DNA of 64,000 nucleotides from Rhizobium sp. Leaf371 (GCF_001424045.1 NZ_LMQB01000004.1:18841-82840); one strand, 5' to 3'. Shown: positions 18,285 to 27,839, counted from the first letter of the stretch. Translations and numbers: made by a program. Notes: a model not told the origin generated them from the letters alone.

Positions 18285-19406
18285 ATGATAACCAGACGAA
18301 CCCTGCTTGCAACCAGCGCGGCCTTTGCCTTGACCCTGTCGATCGCCGCACCGGCCTTCGCCGATCCGGATGCGGCTCTTGCCAAGCTGCAGGAAACCGT
18401 TCTGTCAAAGGGACCGAATGGCGAAGCGCCGGCAGCCGCGTCCACAGTCACGTTGACTGACGAGGAACTGGCAAAGATCAAGGGCATGAACGCCACCGCG
18501 GCGATCGTCATGCACTACGGCGGCAATGACTGGAGCCAGGCGCAGATCAACGGGCTGCAGACGCAGTTCACAGCCATGGGCATCAAGGTCATCGCTGTCA
18601 CCGACGCGGGCTTCAAGCCTGAAAAACAGGTCGCGGACCTCGAAACTATCATGGCGCAGAAGCCCAGCATCATCGTCTCGATCCCAACCGATCCTGTTGC
18701 AACGGCCGTGGCCTACAAGGCGGCTGCGGATGCCGGTGTGAAGCTGGTGTTCATGGACAACGTGCCGGCCGGCTTCACTGCCGGCAAGGAATACGTATCC
18801 TCCGTTTCGGCGGACAATTACGGCAATGGCGTCGCTTCTGCCCATCTGATGGCCAAAGCGCTCGGCGGCAAGGGCGAGATCGGTCTCGTGTTTCACGCCG
18901 CTGACTTCTTCGTCACTAAGCAGCGCTATGAGGCGTTCAAGGCAACGATCGCGTCGGACTATCCGGACATCAAGATCGTGGCCGAACAGGGCATCGGCGG
19001 TCCCGACTTTTCCGGTGATGCCGACAAGGCGGCCAGCGCGATGCTGACCTCCAACCCCAACCTGAACGGCATCTGGGCCGTCTGGGACGTGCCAGCGGAA
19101 GGCGTGATTTCGGCGGCCCGCGTTGCCGGCCGCGACGACCTTGTCATCACCACCATCGATCTCGGCGAAAACGTTGCCATCTCCATGGCGCAGGGCGGTT
19201 TCATCAAGGGTCTTGGCGCACAGCGTCCCTATTCGCAGGGTGTCACCGAGGCGATGCTGGCGGGGTATGGCCTGCTCGGCAAGCAGGCCCCGGCTTTCGT
19301 GGCGCTCCCGGCCCTTCCTGTCACCAAGGAAACCCTGGTCGAGGGATGGAAGGCTGTCTACAACACCGAGCCGACCGCCAACGTAAAAACTAGCCTCGGA
19401 CAGTAA
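18285..19406 (+). CDS. Sugar ABC transporter substrate-binding protein
   Basis: A 373-residue periplasmic sugar-binding protein with a signal peptide (MITRRTLLATSAAFALTLSI, cut near AFA-DPD). The Peripla_BP_4 fold begins at AAIVMHYGGNDWSQAQINGL. A strong ribosome site (GGGAGGAG) sits seven bases before ATG 18285, which is preferred over an in-frame start at 18252. The permease and ATPase lie further down the operon. A stable hairpin follows the stop codon, a common way to keep the binding-protein mRNA abundant. The ligand is unknown; a relative without a signal peptide lies at 14725-15744. Confidence 0.9.
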   Translation: MITRRTLLATSAAFALTLSIAAPAFADPDAALAKLQETVLSKGPNGEAPAAASTVTLTDEELAKIKGMNATAAIVMHYGGNDWSQAQINGLQTQFTAMGIKVIAVTDAGFKPEKQVADLETIMAQKPSIIVSIPTDPVATAVAYKAAADAGVKLVFMDNVPAGFTAGKEYVSSVSADNYGNGVASAHLMAKALGGKGEIGLVFHAADFFVTKQRYEAFKATIASDYPDIKIVAEQGIGGPDFSGDADKAASAMLTSNPNLNGIWAVWDVPAEGVISAARVAGRDDLVITTIDLGENVAISMAQGGFIKGLGAQRPYSQGVTEAMLAGYGLLGKQAPAFVALPALPVTKETLVEGWKAVYNTEPTANVKTSLGQ

Positions 19407-19433
19407 GTCTGTCCCGGCACCACTGACGTGTCC

Positions 19434-19457
19434 GCGGGTGGCGCTAGCGCCGCCCGC
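19434..19457 (+). other. Intercistronic hairpin after the binding-protein gene
   Basis: GCGGGTGGCG and CGCCGCCCGC pair over ten bases (one G-U) around the loop CTAG. No T-run follows, so it is more likely an mRNA stabiliser or partial attenuator than a full terminator. Confidence 0.6.
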
Positions 19458-19527
19458 TCCTGAAGCCCGTAGGGCCGTTCAGAACAGACCGGGCCGAGGC
19501 CCGCCCCTTCATTGACGGAGAAAGACG

Positions 19528-20700
19528 ATGACCAAAGTGATGAACGTCGCCATGATTGGTGGCGGCTTCATGGGCAAGGCGCATGCCATGGCCTATGCTT
19601 CCATGCCGATGTTCTTCTGGCCGACACCGGCCATCCCGCACCGCAAGGTCGTTGTCGACGTGACGGATGCGATGGCGCAAACCGCCCGCGACCGCTACGG
19701 CTTCGAGGAGGCATCGAGCGACTGGCGCGCGGTTGTCGCGCGGCCGGACATCGACGTAATCGATATCTGCACGCCCAACAATGTCCACGCCGAAATCGCG
19801 ATTGCCGCCGCCGAGGCCGGCAAGCACATCATCTGCGAAAAGCCGCTCGCTCGCACGGTCGAGGAGGCCCGCGCCATGGCTGCTGCCGTCAAAAAGGCCG
19901 GCGTCATCCACATGGTTGCCTTTAACTATCGCCGCACGCCGGCGGTGGCGCTTGCCAAGAAATACATCGAGGAGGGCCGCATCGGCCGGATTCTCAACTT
20001 CCGCGGCACCTATCTGCAGGATTGGTCTGCCGACCCGGATGGCCCGCTGTCCTGGCGTTTCCAGAAGAAGATCGCCGGGTCCGGCACGGTCGGCGACATC
20101 GCCACCCATGTGGTCGATCTCGCGCACTATCTTGTCGGGCCAATCGAGACGGTCAACGCGATCACCACCACCTACAACAAGACCCGACCCTTGCAGCAGG
20201 GTGGCGTCGACAAGCTGGGTGCTTCCGAGAAGGCATCCGGCGATGTCGAGCGCGGCGAGGTGGATGTGGACGATGAAGTCATCAGCATGTTGCGCTTCGA
20301 AAACGGCGCGATCGGCAGCCTCGAGGCGACGCGCAACGCCTATGGCCGCAACAACTTCATCACGCTGGAAATCCACGGCACCAAGGGCTCCATCCACTTC
20401 AACTACGAGCGCCGCGACGAACTGCAGGTGATGTTTGCTGATGATCCAGCCGACAGTCGTGGTTTCAGAACCGTCTACACCGGTCCGGCCCATCCCTATG
20501 GAGACGGTCTCTGGCCGATCCCGGGCCTTGGCATCGGCTATTCCGAGACCAAGATCGTCGAGTGCTTCGATTTCTTCACGGCGATCAAGACTGGACGGCT
20601 GCCCTCGCCGAATTTCGACGATGGGCTGTTGACGGAACTGGTCGCTGATGCCCTCCTTCGTTCGGGAGAAACCGGAGCGTGGGAGCGCGTAGGCAGATGA
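19528..20700 (+). CDS. Gfo/Idh/MocA-family oxidoreductase
   Basis: A 390-residue NAD(P)-dependent dehydrogenase. The Rossmann motif VAMIGGGFMGKAHAMAY lies at residues 7-23 and EKPLA at about 109. The C-terminal half has GSGTVGDIATHVVDLAHYL with the catalytic Asp and His. Family members oxidise sugars, inositols or their acids. Ribosome site GGAGAAAG precedes the ATG. Its stop overlaps the start of the ABC ATPase (ATGA at 20697-20700), so both are in one operon. It probably oxidises the imported sugar or its isomerised product. Confidence 0.9.
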   Translation: MTKVMNVAMIGGGFMGKAHAMAYASMPMFFWPTPAIPHRKVVVDVTDAMAQTARDRYGFEEASSDWRAVVARPDIDVIDICTPNNVHAEIAIAAAEAGKHIICEKPLARTVEEARAMAAAVKKAGVIHMVAFNYRRTPAVALAKKYIEEGRIGRILNFRGTYLQDWSADPDGPLSWRFQKKIAGSGTVGDIATHVVDLAHYLVGPIETVNAITTTYNKTRPLQQGGVDKLGASEKASGDVERGEVDVDDEVISMLRFENGAIGSLEATRNAYGRNNFITLEIHGTKGSIHFNYERRDELQVMFADDPADSRGFRTVYTGPAHPYGDGLWPIPGLGIGYSETKIVECFDFFTAIKTGRLPSPNFDDGLLTELVADALLRSGETGAWERVGR

Positions 20701-22301
20701 ACACCGAGGCCGCAGCCGTCAGCATGCCCCTGGCGTCAAGCATGCCATTGGCCGTCAGCATGAACGGGATTTCCAAGTCCTTTGGCGGTGTGCGCGCCTT
20801 GAACGACGTCAGTCTCGATATCCGGCAGGGCGAAGTGCACGCCCTGCTGGGCGGCAACGGAGCGGGAAAGTCGACCATCCTCAAGGTTCTCAACGGCGTC
20901 CACCGGCCGGATTCCGGCACGATCACGGTCTGTGGCAAACTGCTGGAGGATGTGACACCGGAGGCGGCGCGGGCGGCCGGCATTGCCATGAACTTTCAGG
21001 AGTTGAGCCTGATCCCGACGCTGACCGTGGCGCAGAACGTGTTTCTCACGCGCGAAAGCAAAGGCGGTCTGGGACTGATCGATGACCGCACCGCGGAGCG
21101 GCGCGCAGCCGAACTGTTTGCGATGCTGGAGGTCGAGGTCGATCCGAAAGCGCTGGTGGGGGATCTCGGTGCGGGACAGAAGCAGTTGACCGAAATCGTC
21201 AAGGCGATCTCGCAGGATGCCCGCGTGCTGGTGCTCGACGAGCCCTCCACGGCGCTGGCGGTCAGCGATGTCGATCGCCTGTTCAGCTTCCTGCGCAAGC
21301 TGAAGGCGAAAGGCGTCGCGATCATCTACGTTTCGCATCGGATGGACGAGATCGCCCGCATCAGCGACCGGGCAACCATCCTGCGCGACGGCGCCCATGT
21401 CATTACGGCGCCTTTGTGCGACCTGCCGATCGATACGATGATCGAGCATATCGTCGGCAGGCGCTCCAAGGGCCTCTCCGATGTGGCGCGCGGCAATGCC
21501 ACGAAGGGCGAGGTGCTGTTGGAGCTGCGTGATGTCTCAGGCAAGTACAAACCCGAAAACATTCACCTGACACTCCATCGCGGCGAGGTCGTCGGCCTTG
21601 CCGGTCTGCTCGGCTCCGGCCGATCTGCACTGGCGCGGGTGATCGCGGGTATCGAGCCGGCAAAGTCGGGTGAAATCCTCATCAACGGCCGGCCTGTGAC
21701 GATCCACACGCCAAGCGATGCGATCGCCGCCGGCGTGGCGCTGGTGCCGGAGGCGCGGGCAACGCAAGGCATCATTCCGGCCCATTCGGTAGCATCCAAC
21801 ATGGTGCTGGCGGTGCTCGACCGGATTTCTTCCGCCGGACTGGTGGATGGCGCGAAGGCCAGAGCGGTCACCGACGAACAGATCAGGCGTCTTTCCGTCA
21901 AGACCGCAAGCCGCGATCATCCGGTGTCGACGCTCTCGGGTGGCAACCAGCAGAAGGTGGTCATCGGCAAATGGCTTGCCACCGACCCGGATATTCTCGT
22001 TCTCGACGAGCCGACCGCTGGCATCGACATCGGCTCGAAATCCGAAATCATCAAGCTGGTGCGCGATCTGGCGGCTGCCGGAAAGGCGATTGTCTTCATA
22101 TCCTCGGAGTTGAGCGAACTGTTGACGGCCTGTGACCGCATCGTCGTGATGTCGGAAGGCCGCATGTTTGCCGATATTCCGCGCGACCGGCTCGTTGATC
22201 CGGCGATCGATGCACAGGACACGGCCCACCGCCTCCAGGCGGCCGAGCAACGCTTGCAGATCGAAATTCAGGAGGCCCTGAAGCAAGGGCAGAAGGTTTG
22301 A
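20697..22301 (+). CDS. Sugar ABC transporter ATP-binding protein (RbsA/MglA type)
   Basis: A 534-residue protein with two fused nucleotide-binding domains. The first has Walker A GGNGAGKS, a non-canonical signature LGAGQKQLTEI, and Walker B VLVLDEPS. The second has a degenerate Walker A (GLLGSGRSALARV) but canonical LSGGNQQKVVIGKW and Walker B ILVLDEPTAGID. This asymmetry is usual in ribose/galactose-type importers. ATG 20697 overlaps the stop of the dehydrogenase gene. The permease starts one base after this stop. Confidence 0.93.
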   Translation: MNTEAAAVSMPLASSMPLAVSMNGISKSFGGVRALNDVSLDIRQGEVHALLGGNGAGKSTILKVLNGVHRPDSGTITVCGKLLEDVTPEAARAAGIAMNFQELSLIPTLTVAQNVFLTRESKGGLGLIDDRTAERRAAELFAMLEVEVDPKALVGDLGAGQKQLTEIVKAISQDARVLVLDEPSTALAVSDVDRLFSFLRKLKAKGVAIIYVSHRMDEIARISDRATILRDGAHVITAPLCDLPIDTMIEHIVGRRSKGLSDVARGNATKGEVLLELRDVSGKYKPENIHLTLHRGEVVGLAGLLGSGRSALARVIAGIEPAKSGEILINGRPVTIHTPSDAIAAGVALVPEARATQGIIPAHSVASNMVLAVLDRISSAGLVDGAKARAVTDEQIRRLSVKTASRDHPVSTLSGGNQQKVVIGKWLATDPDILVLDEPTAGIDIGSKSEIIKLVRDLAAAGKAIVFISSELSELLTACDRIVVMSEGRMFADIPRDRLVDPAIDAQDTAHRLQAAEQRLQIEIQEALKQGQKV

Positions 22302-22302
22302 C

Positions 22303-23259
22303 ATGACGACGGCAAATCCAACGCCCGCCGAGAGCTTCAAGGCCAACTGGCGGCAATACATCATCTATATTGGCTTTGCGGTGATCTTCGTGATCTTCGC
22401 GCTGACGCTCAACGACAAGGGATTTCTCAACCCCAACAACCTGCTCAACATCGTGCGCCAGACGGCCATGATCGCCGTCATGGCGATTGCGATGACCTTC
22501 GTGCTGTCGGCCGGCGAAATCGATCTTTCGGTCGGCGCGGTCGCGGGGCTTGCAACCGTCACCGTCGCCATGGCGATTGCGGTGGCGGGACCGGTCGCCG
22601 GGGTCTTTGCGGGCCTTGCAACGGGCATCGCCGTCGGCATGTTCAACGGCTGGCTGACGACCCGCATCGGCATACCGTCATTCCTGACGACACTGGCGAT
22701 GATGGGCATCGCCAAGGGTGTTGCGATGTGGATTTCCAACACGGCTGCCGTGCCGATCCTCAGCCCCGGCTATTCCTGGCTGTTTGGTGGCGGATCGCTG
22801 TTCAAGATTCCGGTCCTTCTGTTCTGGATGGTCGTTTTCGGAGCGATCGGTCACGTCGTCCTGCGGCGGACAAGCTTCGGCCGGCGCGTTCTGGCGACCG
22901 GCGGCGGCGAAACGGCATCGCGTTATTCCGGCATTGACACCAAGGCGATCAAGTTCCGCGTGCTCGTCATGTCCTCGACGGCCGCGGCCTTTGCCGGCAT
23001 GCTTTATGCGGGACGGCTGCAGTCAGGCCGGTTCCAGCTGGGCGAGGGTGACGAGCTTTCGGTTATTGCGGCGGCGGTTCTCGGCGGCACCAGTCTGTTC
23101 GGTGGCAAGGGAACGATCATCGGCACCATCGTCGGCGCCCTGATGATCGGCATGATCAACAACGGGCTAATCCTGATGGGGCTGGAATTCTCCCAGCAGC
23201 TCATCGCGCGGGGCGGCATCATCATCCTCGCCGTCGCCCTGTCGCAGAAGCGGAGCTGA
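22303..23259 (+). CDS. Sugar ABC transporter permease (RbsC type)
   Basis: A 318-residue inner-membrane protein with eight to ten predicted helices, of the BPD_transp_2 family. The run FVLSAGEIDLSVGAVAGLA matches the RbsC signature, and AAVLGGTSLFGGKGTIIGTIVGALMIG is the conserved cytoplasmic loop. It forms the transmembrane channel with the ATPase at 20697-22301 and the binding protein at 18285-19406. The gene for a small monooxygenase-like protein follows three bases after the stop. Confidence 0.93.
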   Translation: MTTANPTPAESFKANWRQYIIYIGFAVIFVIFALTLNDKGFLNPNNLLNIVRQTAMIAVMAIAMTFVLSAGEIDLSVGAVAGLATVTVAMAIAVAGPVAGVFAGLATGIAVGMFNGWLTTRIGIPSFLTTLAMMGIAKGVAMWISNTAAVPILSPGYSWLFGGGSLFKIPVLLFWMVVFGAIGHVVLRRTSFGRRVLATGGGETASRYSGIDTKAIKFRVLVMSSTAAAFAGMLYAGRLQSGRFQLGEGDELSVIAAAVLGGTSLFGGKGTIIGTIVGALMIGMINNGLILMGLEFSQQLIARGGIIILAVALSQKRS

Positions 23260-23262
23260 GCC

Positions 23263-23565
23263 ATGCCCCATGTCACGATTATCGGCACTGTCACCGCAAA
23301 GCCCGAAACGCGCGAGGAGTTGCAAAAGCTCCTTTCGGCCCAGGTGGCACCGACGCGCTTGGAACCCGGTTGCATCAACTACGACTTCCATGTCGATGCG
23401 GACGATCCCTACATGTTCGTGTTCTACGAGAACTGGCGCAGCCAGGCCGACCTAGATGCCCACATGAAGATGCCGCATCTGCTGCCGCTTGTGAGCGAGA
23501 TCGACAGACTGCTCTCCCGCCCCGTCGAAATCCGCCATCTGAGAATGCTCAGCGGGACCGAGTAG
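23263..23565 (+). CDS. Antibiotic biosynthesis monooxygenase (ABM) domain protein
   Basis: A 100-residue dimeric alpha-beta barrel protein of the ABM/YgiN type. The pattern AKPETREELQKLLS, then TRLEPGCINYDFHVDADDPYMFVFYENW, then HMKMPH is typical. It ends the sugar operon, three bases after the permease. Family members are quinol oxygenases or small-molecule oxygenases without cofactor. A role in handling a reactive keto-sugar product is possible but speculative. Confidence 0.85.
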   Translation: MPHVTIIGTVTAKPETREELQKLLSAQVAPTRLEPGCINYDFHVDADDPYMFVFYENWRSQADLDAHMKMPHLLPLVSEIDRLLSRPVEIRHLRMLSGTE

Positions 23566-23873
23566 TCGCGTTGACGCAAGGGACGGGTCGTGTCGTCGCC
23601 GTGGCATAAAGAATTTCCGCAGGATCGAAACCTTGCAGAAAAAGCGAAAGCAGCTTCGATCCGTTTCGTTTCGCAATCCTATCTCCAAAGCGAAAGGCAT
23701 AGCCCAATATACCTAGAAAATGGATTGTAAAGTAGTGACTTCGAAAAACTGGAAGGCACATTGGAGGTTCGATTCTGTAGTCTGTTGGCCATTTCTTGCT
23801 CCGCTTAGATAAACTCCAAGGGGCGCAACCAGAGAAAACGGGGCGTGGGTTCAGATCCTTTCAAGGCGATCGA
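23566..23873. other. Intergenic region between convergent operons, no gene seen
   Basis: About 308 bases between the end of the sugar operon and the end of the GntR gene. No convincing frame or strong terminator hairpin is visible. The only distinct item is copy C of the 22-bp motif. Confidence 0.45.
23848..23869 (+). repeat. Dispersed 22-bp intergenic motif, copy C
   Basis: Starts GGTTCAGATCC and ends TTCAAGGCGA. It ends only four bases before the stop codon of the GntR gene, between convergent genes. Confidence 0.55.
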
Positions 23874-24626
23874 TCAGGAAAAGTTCTCTAACACGGCCAG
23901 GAACGTATGCCGATCGCCCTGTCCTTCGGTCAGTCGAACTCGGCCCTCGATGTCGGCCAGATGATGATCCATCAACTGTTGCGCCTTTGCCAAGTCCTTG
24001 GCTTTCAGGGCGCTGACGATCTGGCGGTGGTGATCAGCCCCGCAATCGTCCTTCCGCTCCTCCTCATAGAGGGACATGACGAGCGAGAGGCGCGCGACGA
24101 TCTTCGACAACACCTCCGTCAGGACGGCATTGCCGCCAAGCTCTGCCAGAACGACATGGAACTTGCCTGACAGCACTGTCTTAGACTTCTCGTCACCATG
24201 GTGATGGATGTGCTCCTCCTCGTCTATCAGTTTTTCAAGTGCGTCCAACTGGTCGGCGGTCGCGTGTTCCAGGACAAGCTCCAGGATGACGTGCTCAAGC
24301 TTACGACGGGCCTCAAACAAGGCCTTGGCCTCTTCGATGCCGGGTTCTGCGACGAAGGTGCCGCGGTTTTTCTTGCGTTCCAGGAGATGGTCGCTTTCCA
24401 ACACGCCAAGTGCGCCACGCACGACCGTGCGGCTCACGCCGAAGTGGTCAGCGATCGCGTCCTCTAGGATCTTGACGCCGGGCTTGAGCGCACCTTCGCC
24501 GATCGCTGTGGCAAGCGTGATCCGGATACGTTCAGTCACGTCGTCATGGGCGTTTTCTGCCGCATCGACCGAGCCGTTGGCCTTCGGTGCGGTCTTTGCG
24601 CCTTGACGTCGTGTCGTCTTTTTCAT
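23874..24626 (-). CDS. GntR-family regulator, FCD domain
   Basis: A 250-residue FadR-subfamily regulator. Residues 30-90 form the winged helix (GALKPGVKILEDAIADHFGVSRTVVRGALGVLESDHLLERKKNRGTF in two stretches); the rest is the all-helical FCD ligand domain with metal-binding His and Asp residues (KFHVVLAELGG, DHHRQIVSAL, MDHHLADIE). GAGGTGG eight bases upstream supports ATG 24626. It lies at the end of the leftward transport operon and probably regulates it, with an organic-acid-like ligand as usual for FCD proteins (inference). Confidence 0.9.
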   Translation of the reverse strand: MKKTTRRQGAKTAPKANGSVDAAENAHDDVTERIRITLATAIGEGALKPGVKILEDAIADHFGVSRTVVRGALGVLESDHLLERKKNRGTFVAEPGIEEAKALFEARRKLEHVILELVLEHATADQLDALEKLIDEEEHIHHHGDEKSKTVLSGKFHVVLAELGGNAVLTEVLSKIVARLSLVMSLYEEERKDDCGADHHRQIVSALKAKDLAKAQQLMDHHLADIEGRVRLTEGQGDRHTFLAVLENFS

Positions 24627-24771
24627 GTCTGTTTCCACCTCAGATCAAGCGACCTAATTATTTTCATGAGAATATTCCTGCGTATATGCGCTTGGCGCCA
24701 AAAGTCGAGATCTTCCCAATGTTTTAAGGAGCACCGGCGACATATGTCGCCGGTGCTGAACCTCTGGCATG

Positions 24772-25902
24772 TCAGGCGGCTCGCTGCTTCGTGGAAGGCG
24801 TCGAGAGCGGAATTCCATTCTCTCTGCAGACCTCTTCGACGTGGCGGGCCGAGGTTTTGATAAACTCTAACGCTTCACTGTAGCCGTAGGACTGCTGCGC
24901 ATAGGTCGGGTATCCATACTGACTGGCCTCATAGGCCTCCCAGTCCGGGATCTCGCCGGCGGCAACGCGTTTCTCGAAACCGTCCACTAAGGCGAGATAA
25001 GCCTCGAGTTCTTCCGTCGTCAGATCAGGGTGTCCGGCGCGCCAAATCGGATCGTTGATCTCGATGCACTGACGAGGATTGGCCTTGCGCGGCTTGTCCT
25101 CGACAGAGGCGGCGACCTCCAGGGAAAGGTTCAGGTTTGGATTGGCCTTGGCGAGGATAGGAATGATTGCCGCGAAATCGACAATGCCGCGACCGACCGG
25201 ACGGGTCTGGAAATCGAGGCCCCCTGCGGCATGGCCGACATAGGCGTCCTTGATATGGGTCTGGCGGACATAGGGGGCCACGCGTTTTGCGGCAAACACC
25301 GGATGTTCTGCGCGCTGCAAGCCGTTGGCGGTGTCGAAAACGACACCCATGCAATCCTCGCCCACCTTTTCGATCAGTCGAAGAATTTCGAAGGAGGTGA
25401 TTTCGTCATGGGTCTCCATGTTGAGATGGACGCCATTGGCGCGCGCCACGGGGGCGAGCTTCAAGAGCACCTTTTCGATGGCCAGCAACTGCTCGTCCCA
25501 GGTGACGTCGGTACGGAAGCGGTCATTGGCCAGTCGCCCCCGATATTCCGATTTGAAGTTTCCGGGTGACACCCAGAGCTCGCGGCAGCCGATGGCCGCA
25601 CTCGCTTCGATCATGCGGGTGAAGCCAAGGATTACGTCACCATCGCCGATGGCCCGGAACTCCGGCGCCTCGGCACTGCAATAGGGATTGATCTTGCCAA
25701 CACCGGCTTCGAGATAAAGCCCGAGTTCGTCGGCCTTGGCGCGGATCTCGGCCAATGCGCCCTTGTCCAGCGTCTCGCTCATGTCGAGGATCGTGCTGAA
25801 GAAGATGCCGCCGAGGCCGAGCTGTTTGACGTGGTCCAGGCTTTTTATCGGCCCGCGCTTCCTGGCTTCGGGCAGCTTCTGTCCGTCAATGCCTAGTCTC
25901 AT
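24772..25902 (-). CDS. TIM-barrel sugar isomerase/epimerase-like protein
   Basis: A 376-residue xylose-isomerase-like TIM-barrel protein. Motifs include GLGGIFFSTILDMSETLD, YLEAGVGKINPY, RELWVSPGNF, HLNMETHDEITS (Glu ligand), MGVVFDTANGLQRAEHP (Asp ligand), RQTHIKDAYVG (His) and LSLEVAAS (Glu). AAGGAG seven bases before ATG 25902 fixes the start; an in-frame extension to 26127 overlaps the permease and looks spurious. It lies 79 bases after the permease gene, in the leftward operon. It may process the compound taken up by that ABC system. Confidence 0.87.
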   Translation of the reverse strand: MRLGIDGQKLPEARKRGPIKSLDHVKQLGLGGIFFSTILDMSETLDKGALAEIRAKADELGLYLEAGVGKINPYCSAEAPEFRAIGDGDVILGFTRMIEASAAIGCRELWVSPGNFKSEYRGRLANDRFRTDVTWDEQLLAIEKVLLKLAPVARANGVHLNMETHDEITSFEILRLIEKVGEDCMGVVFDTANGLQRAEHPVFAAKRVAPYVRQTHIKDAYVGHAAGGLDFQTRPVGRGIVDFAAIIPILAKANPNLNLSLEVAASVEDKPRKANPRQCIEINDPIWRAGHPDLTTEELEAYLALVDGFEKRVAAGEIPDWEAYEASQYGYPTYAQQSYGYSEALEFIKTSARHVEEVCRENGIPLSTPSTKQRAA

Positions 25903-25981
25903 GTTCTGCTCCTTGATGTTTCCTGATCGGATGCGCTGCAATGGCGATCCTGGTTGGTTGATGGATTGAACGGGAGATATG

Positions 25982-26854
25982 TCAGGCGCGTTTGGGCGCG
26001 CCTTTCTGCGTACCGGAGGTCCTGCCTTTCGGGGCGAGATGTTTTTCCAGAAAATGTTGGCCGACCGAAGCGATGGTTGTGATGAGGAGGTACCAGAGCG
26101 AGGCGACGCACAGCAGCTCGATGACAAGGAAGTTGCGCGCGTAGATGGCCTGGGCTTGGGTCAGCAGGTCCTGCATGCCGATGACGGAGACGATGGCGCT
26201 CGCCTTTAGCATGCCGATCGCCTGGTTGCCGGTCGGCGGCACGATAAGCCGGATAGCTTGGGGCAGGACGACGGTTCGAAGGGTCTGTAGTGGGCGCAAG
26301 CCTAGTGACGAGGCCGCCTCGCGCTGGCCACGATCGACGGCGGTCAATCCGCCGCGAATGATCTCGCTCATGTTCGCGGCTTCATGCAGGCCGAGCGCCA
26401 GGAAGCCGGCAAGCGCTGGGGTGACGAGTTCGTTGATCGAGATGGAATAGTGGCCCACGCCCACTATCGGAATGAACAGCGCGATGTTGAACCAGAAGAA
26501 GATCTGGACGATGAGCGGCACGCCGCGAAACCACCAGACGAAGGCGACGGCAAAAGCTTTCAGAACGATGTTCTGGCTGGTGGCCATCACGGCAACGATG
26601 CAGCCGAAGGCGATCCCGAACACCATTGCGCCGGCCGTCAGTTGCAAGGTGAGAACGACGCCGTCGAGGATGACCGGATCGACCATGTAGCGGGGTATTT
26701 CGCCCCACTGAACAGTCTGGTTTCGTGCGACGGTAAGGATGAAGAGCGCCAGCGCGAGGATCGCGCTGGTACCGGTTGTGATCTGCCCCCACCGGATCGG
26801 CTTGCCGACCGGAGGTGCGATGGCCATGCTGACGGGTTGAGCAAACAACGACAT
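25982..26854 (-). CDS. Polar amino acid-type ABC transporter permease
   Basis: A 290-residue HisM/ArtQ-type permease with five to six membrane helices. GVVLTLQLTAGAMVFGIAFG opens the BPD_transp_1 domain, and EAANMSEIIRGGLTAVDRGQREAASSLGL is the conserved coupling loop. It starts three bases after the binding-protein stop. No polar-amino-acid-type ATPase lies in this operon, so the system must borrow one from elsewhere or from the divergent operon. Confidence 0.92.
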   Translation of the reverse strand: MSLFAQPVSMAIAPPVGKPIRWGQITTGTSAILALALFILTVARNQTVQWGEIPRYMVDPVILDGVVLTLQLTAGAMVFGIAFGCIVAVMATSQNIVLKAFAVAFVWWFRGVPLIVQIFFWFNIALFIPIVGVGHYSISINELVTPALAGFLALGLHEAANMSEIIRGGLTAVDRGQREAASSLGLRPLQTLRTVVLPQAIRLIVPPTGNQAIGMLKASAIVSVIGMQDLLTQAQAIYARNFLVIELLCVASLWYLLITTIASVGQHFLEKHLAPKGRTSGTQKGAPKRA

Positions 26855-26857
26855 GGC

Positions 26858-27790
26858 TCAGTTCACCGGCATGCTGGCGGCGTCGTTGAACTTGACGGTG
26901 GTCACGGCCAGCGGCCCGAGACCCCATTTCTCCATGATCGCCTTATAGGCACCGCTATCGACCATATGCTGCAGCGAGGCGATGAACGTATCCCGCAGGT
27001 CCGGATTGTCCTTCGATGTCAGCATGCCGAGATAACCGACGGCGAGGCGGACGTCCGGAAGCGCTTGCAGGCCGACACCCTTGCCGGTCTGGTTTGCCGT
27101 TGTGTAGACGCTCGTCGCATAACCGTTGACGGTTGCGTCGGCGCGGCCGGTGCGAACGGCCTGCAGGACATCAGGCATTTTCGGGATCGACATGATGTTG
27201 ACAGGTGTCGAGCATTTCGCCGATGCGGCCTCCACCAAGCGCGCCTGGAACGTGCCAACGGGCACGGCAACCTTCTTACCGCAGAGGTCTTCCATGCTCT
27301 TGATGCCGAGCGGGTTGCCCTTGATGGTCATGATCGTCGTGGCGTCGAACATGTAGTCGATGACGTCGACCTGCTTTTCCAGCTCAACATCGTCATTGAT
27401 GCCGGAAATGGTCATGTCGAAACGCTTGGAGAGCACGGCCGGCACGATCGCGGCGCCGGCGCCGACATTGGTCATCTGAACATCGATGCCGAGAATGACA
27501 CCCAGTGCTGCGGCGATATCGGCATCGATGCCAATGAGCTTGCCGCCTTCGTCCTGAAAGCTGATCGGCGGCGTCAGGTCGGTTGCGACCTTGATCGCTT
27601 TTTTGTCCTTGATCGCCGCTGGCAGGCGATCCGACAGTGTCTGGTTAAACGCGATGCCCGGCAGTTTGGCGACGTCTGCATCCGGCACCATCTTTATGGC
27701 AGTACCTTCTGCGGCGTGTGCCGAAGTCGAGAGCAGTGCGAATGCGATGCCGGCCAGGCCGCCTTTGAGACTTTTCTTGAAGCTGCGCAT
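26858..27790 (-). CDS. Amino acid-type ABC transporter substrate-binding protein
   Basis: A 310-residue SBP_bac_3-family periplasmic protein with a signal peptide (MRSFKKSLKGGLAGIAFALL, cut after AHA). Domain features are IKVATDLTPPISFQDEGGKLIGIDADIAAALG and FDMTISGINDDVE. AAGGGGAT precedes ATG 27790. A sigma-54 promoter at 27840-27855 places the transcript start near 27828, so upstream extension of the frame to 27856 is excluded. The ligand is a small amino acid-like or ureido compound (inference). First gene of the leftward operon. Confidence 0.93.
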   Translation of the reverse strand: MRSFKKSLKGGLAGIAFALLSTSAHAAEGTAIKMVPDADVAKLPGIAFNQTLSDRLPAAIKDKKAIKVATDLTPPISFQDEGGKLIGIDADIAAALGVILGIDVQMTNVGAGAAIVPAVLSKRFDMTISGINDDVELEKQVDVIDYMFDATTIMTIKGNPLGIKSMEDLCGKKVAVPVGTFQARLVEAASAKCSTPVNIMSIPKMPDVLQAVRTGRADATVNGYATSVYTTANQTGKGVGLQALPDVRLAVGYLGMLTSKDNPDLRDTFIASLQHMVDSGAYKAIMEKWGLGPLAVTTVKFNDAASMPVN

Positions 27791-27839
27791 GTGATCCCCT
27801 TGTCGCTTTTTTGTCGACGTGAATTTCCGCAATCTTCGA

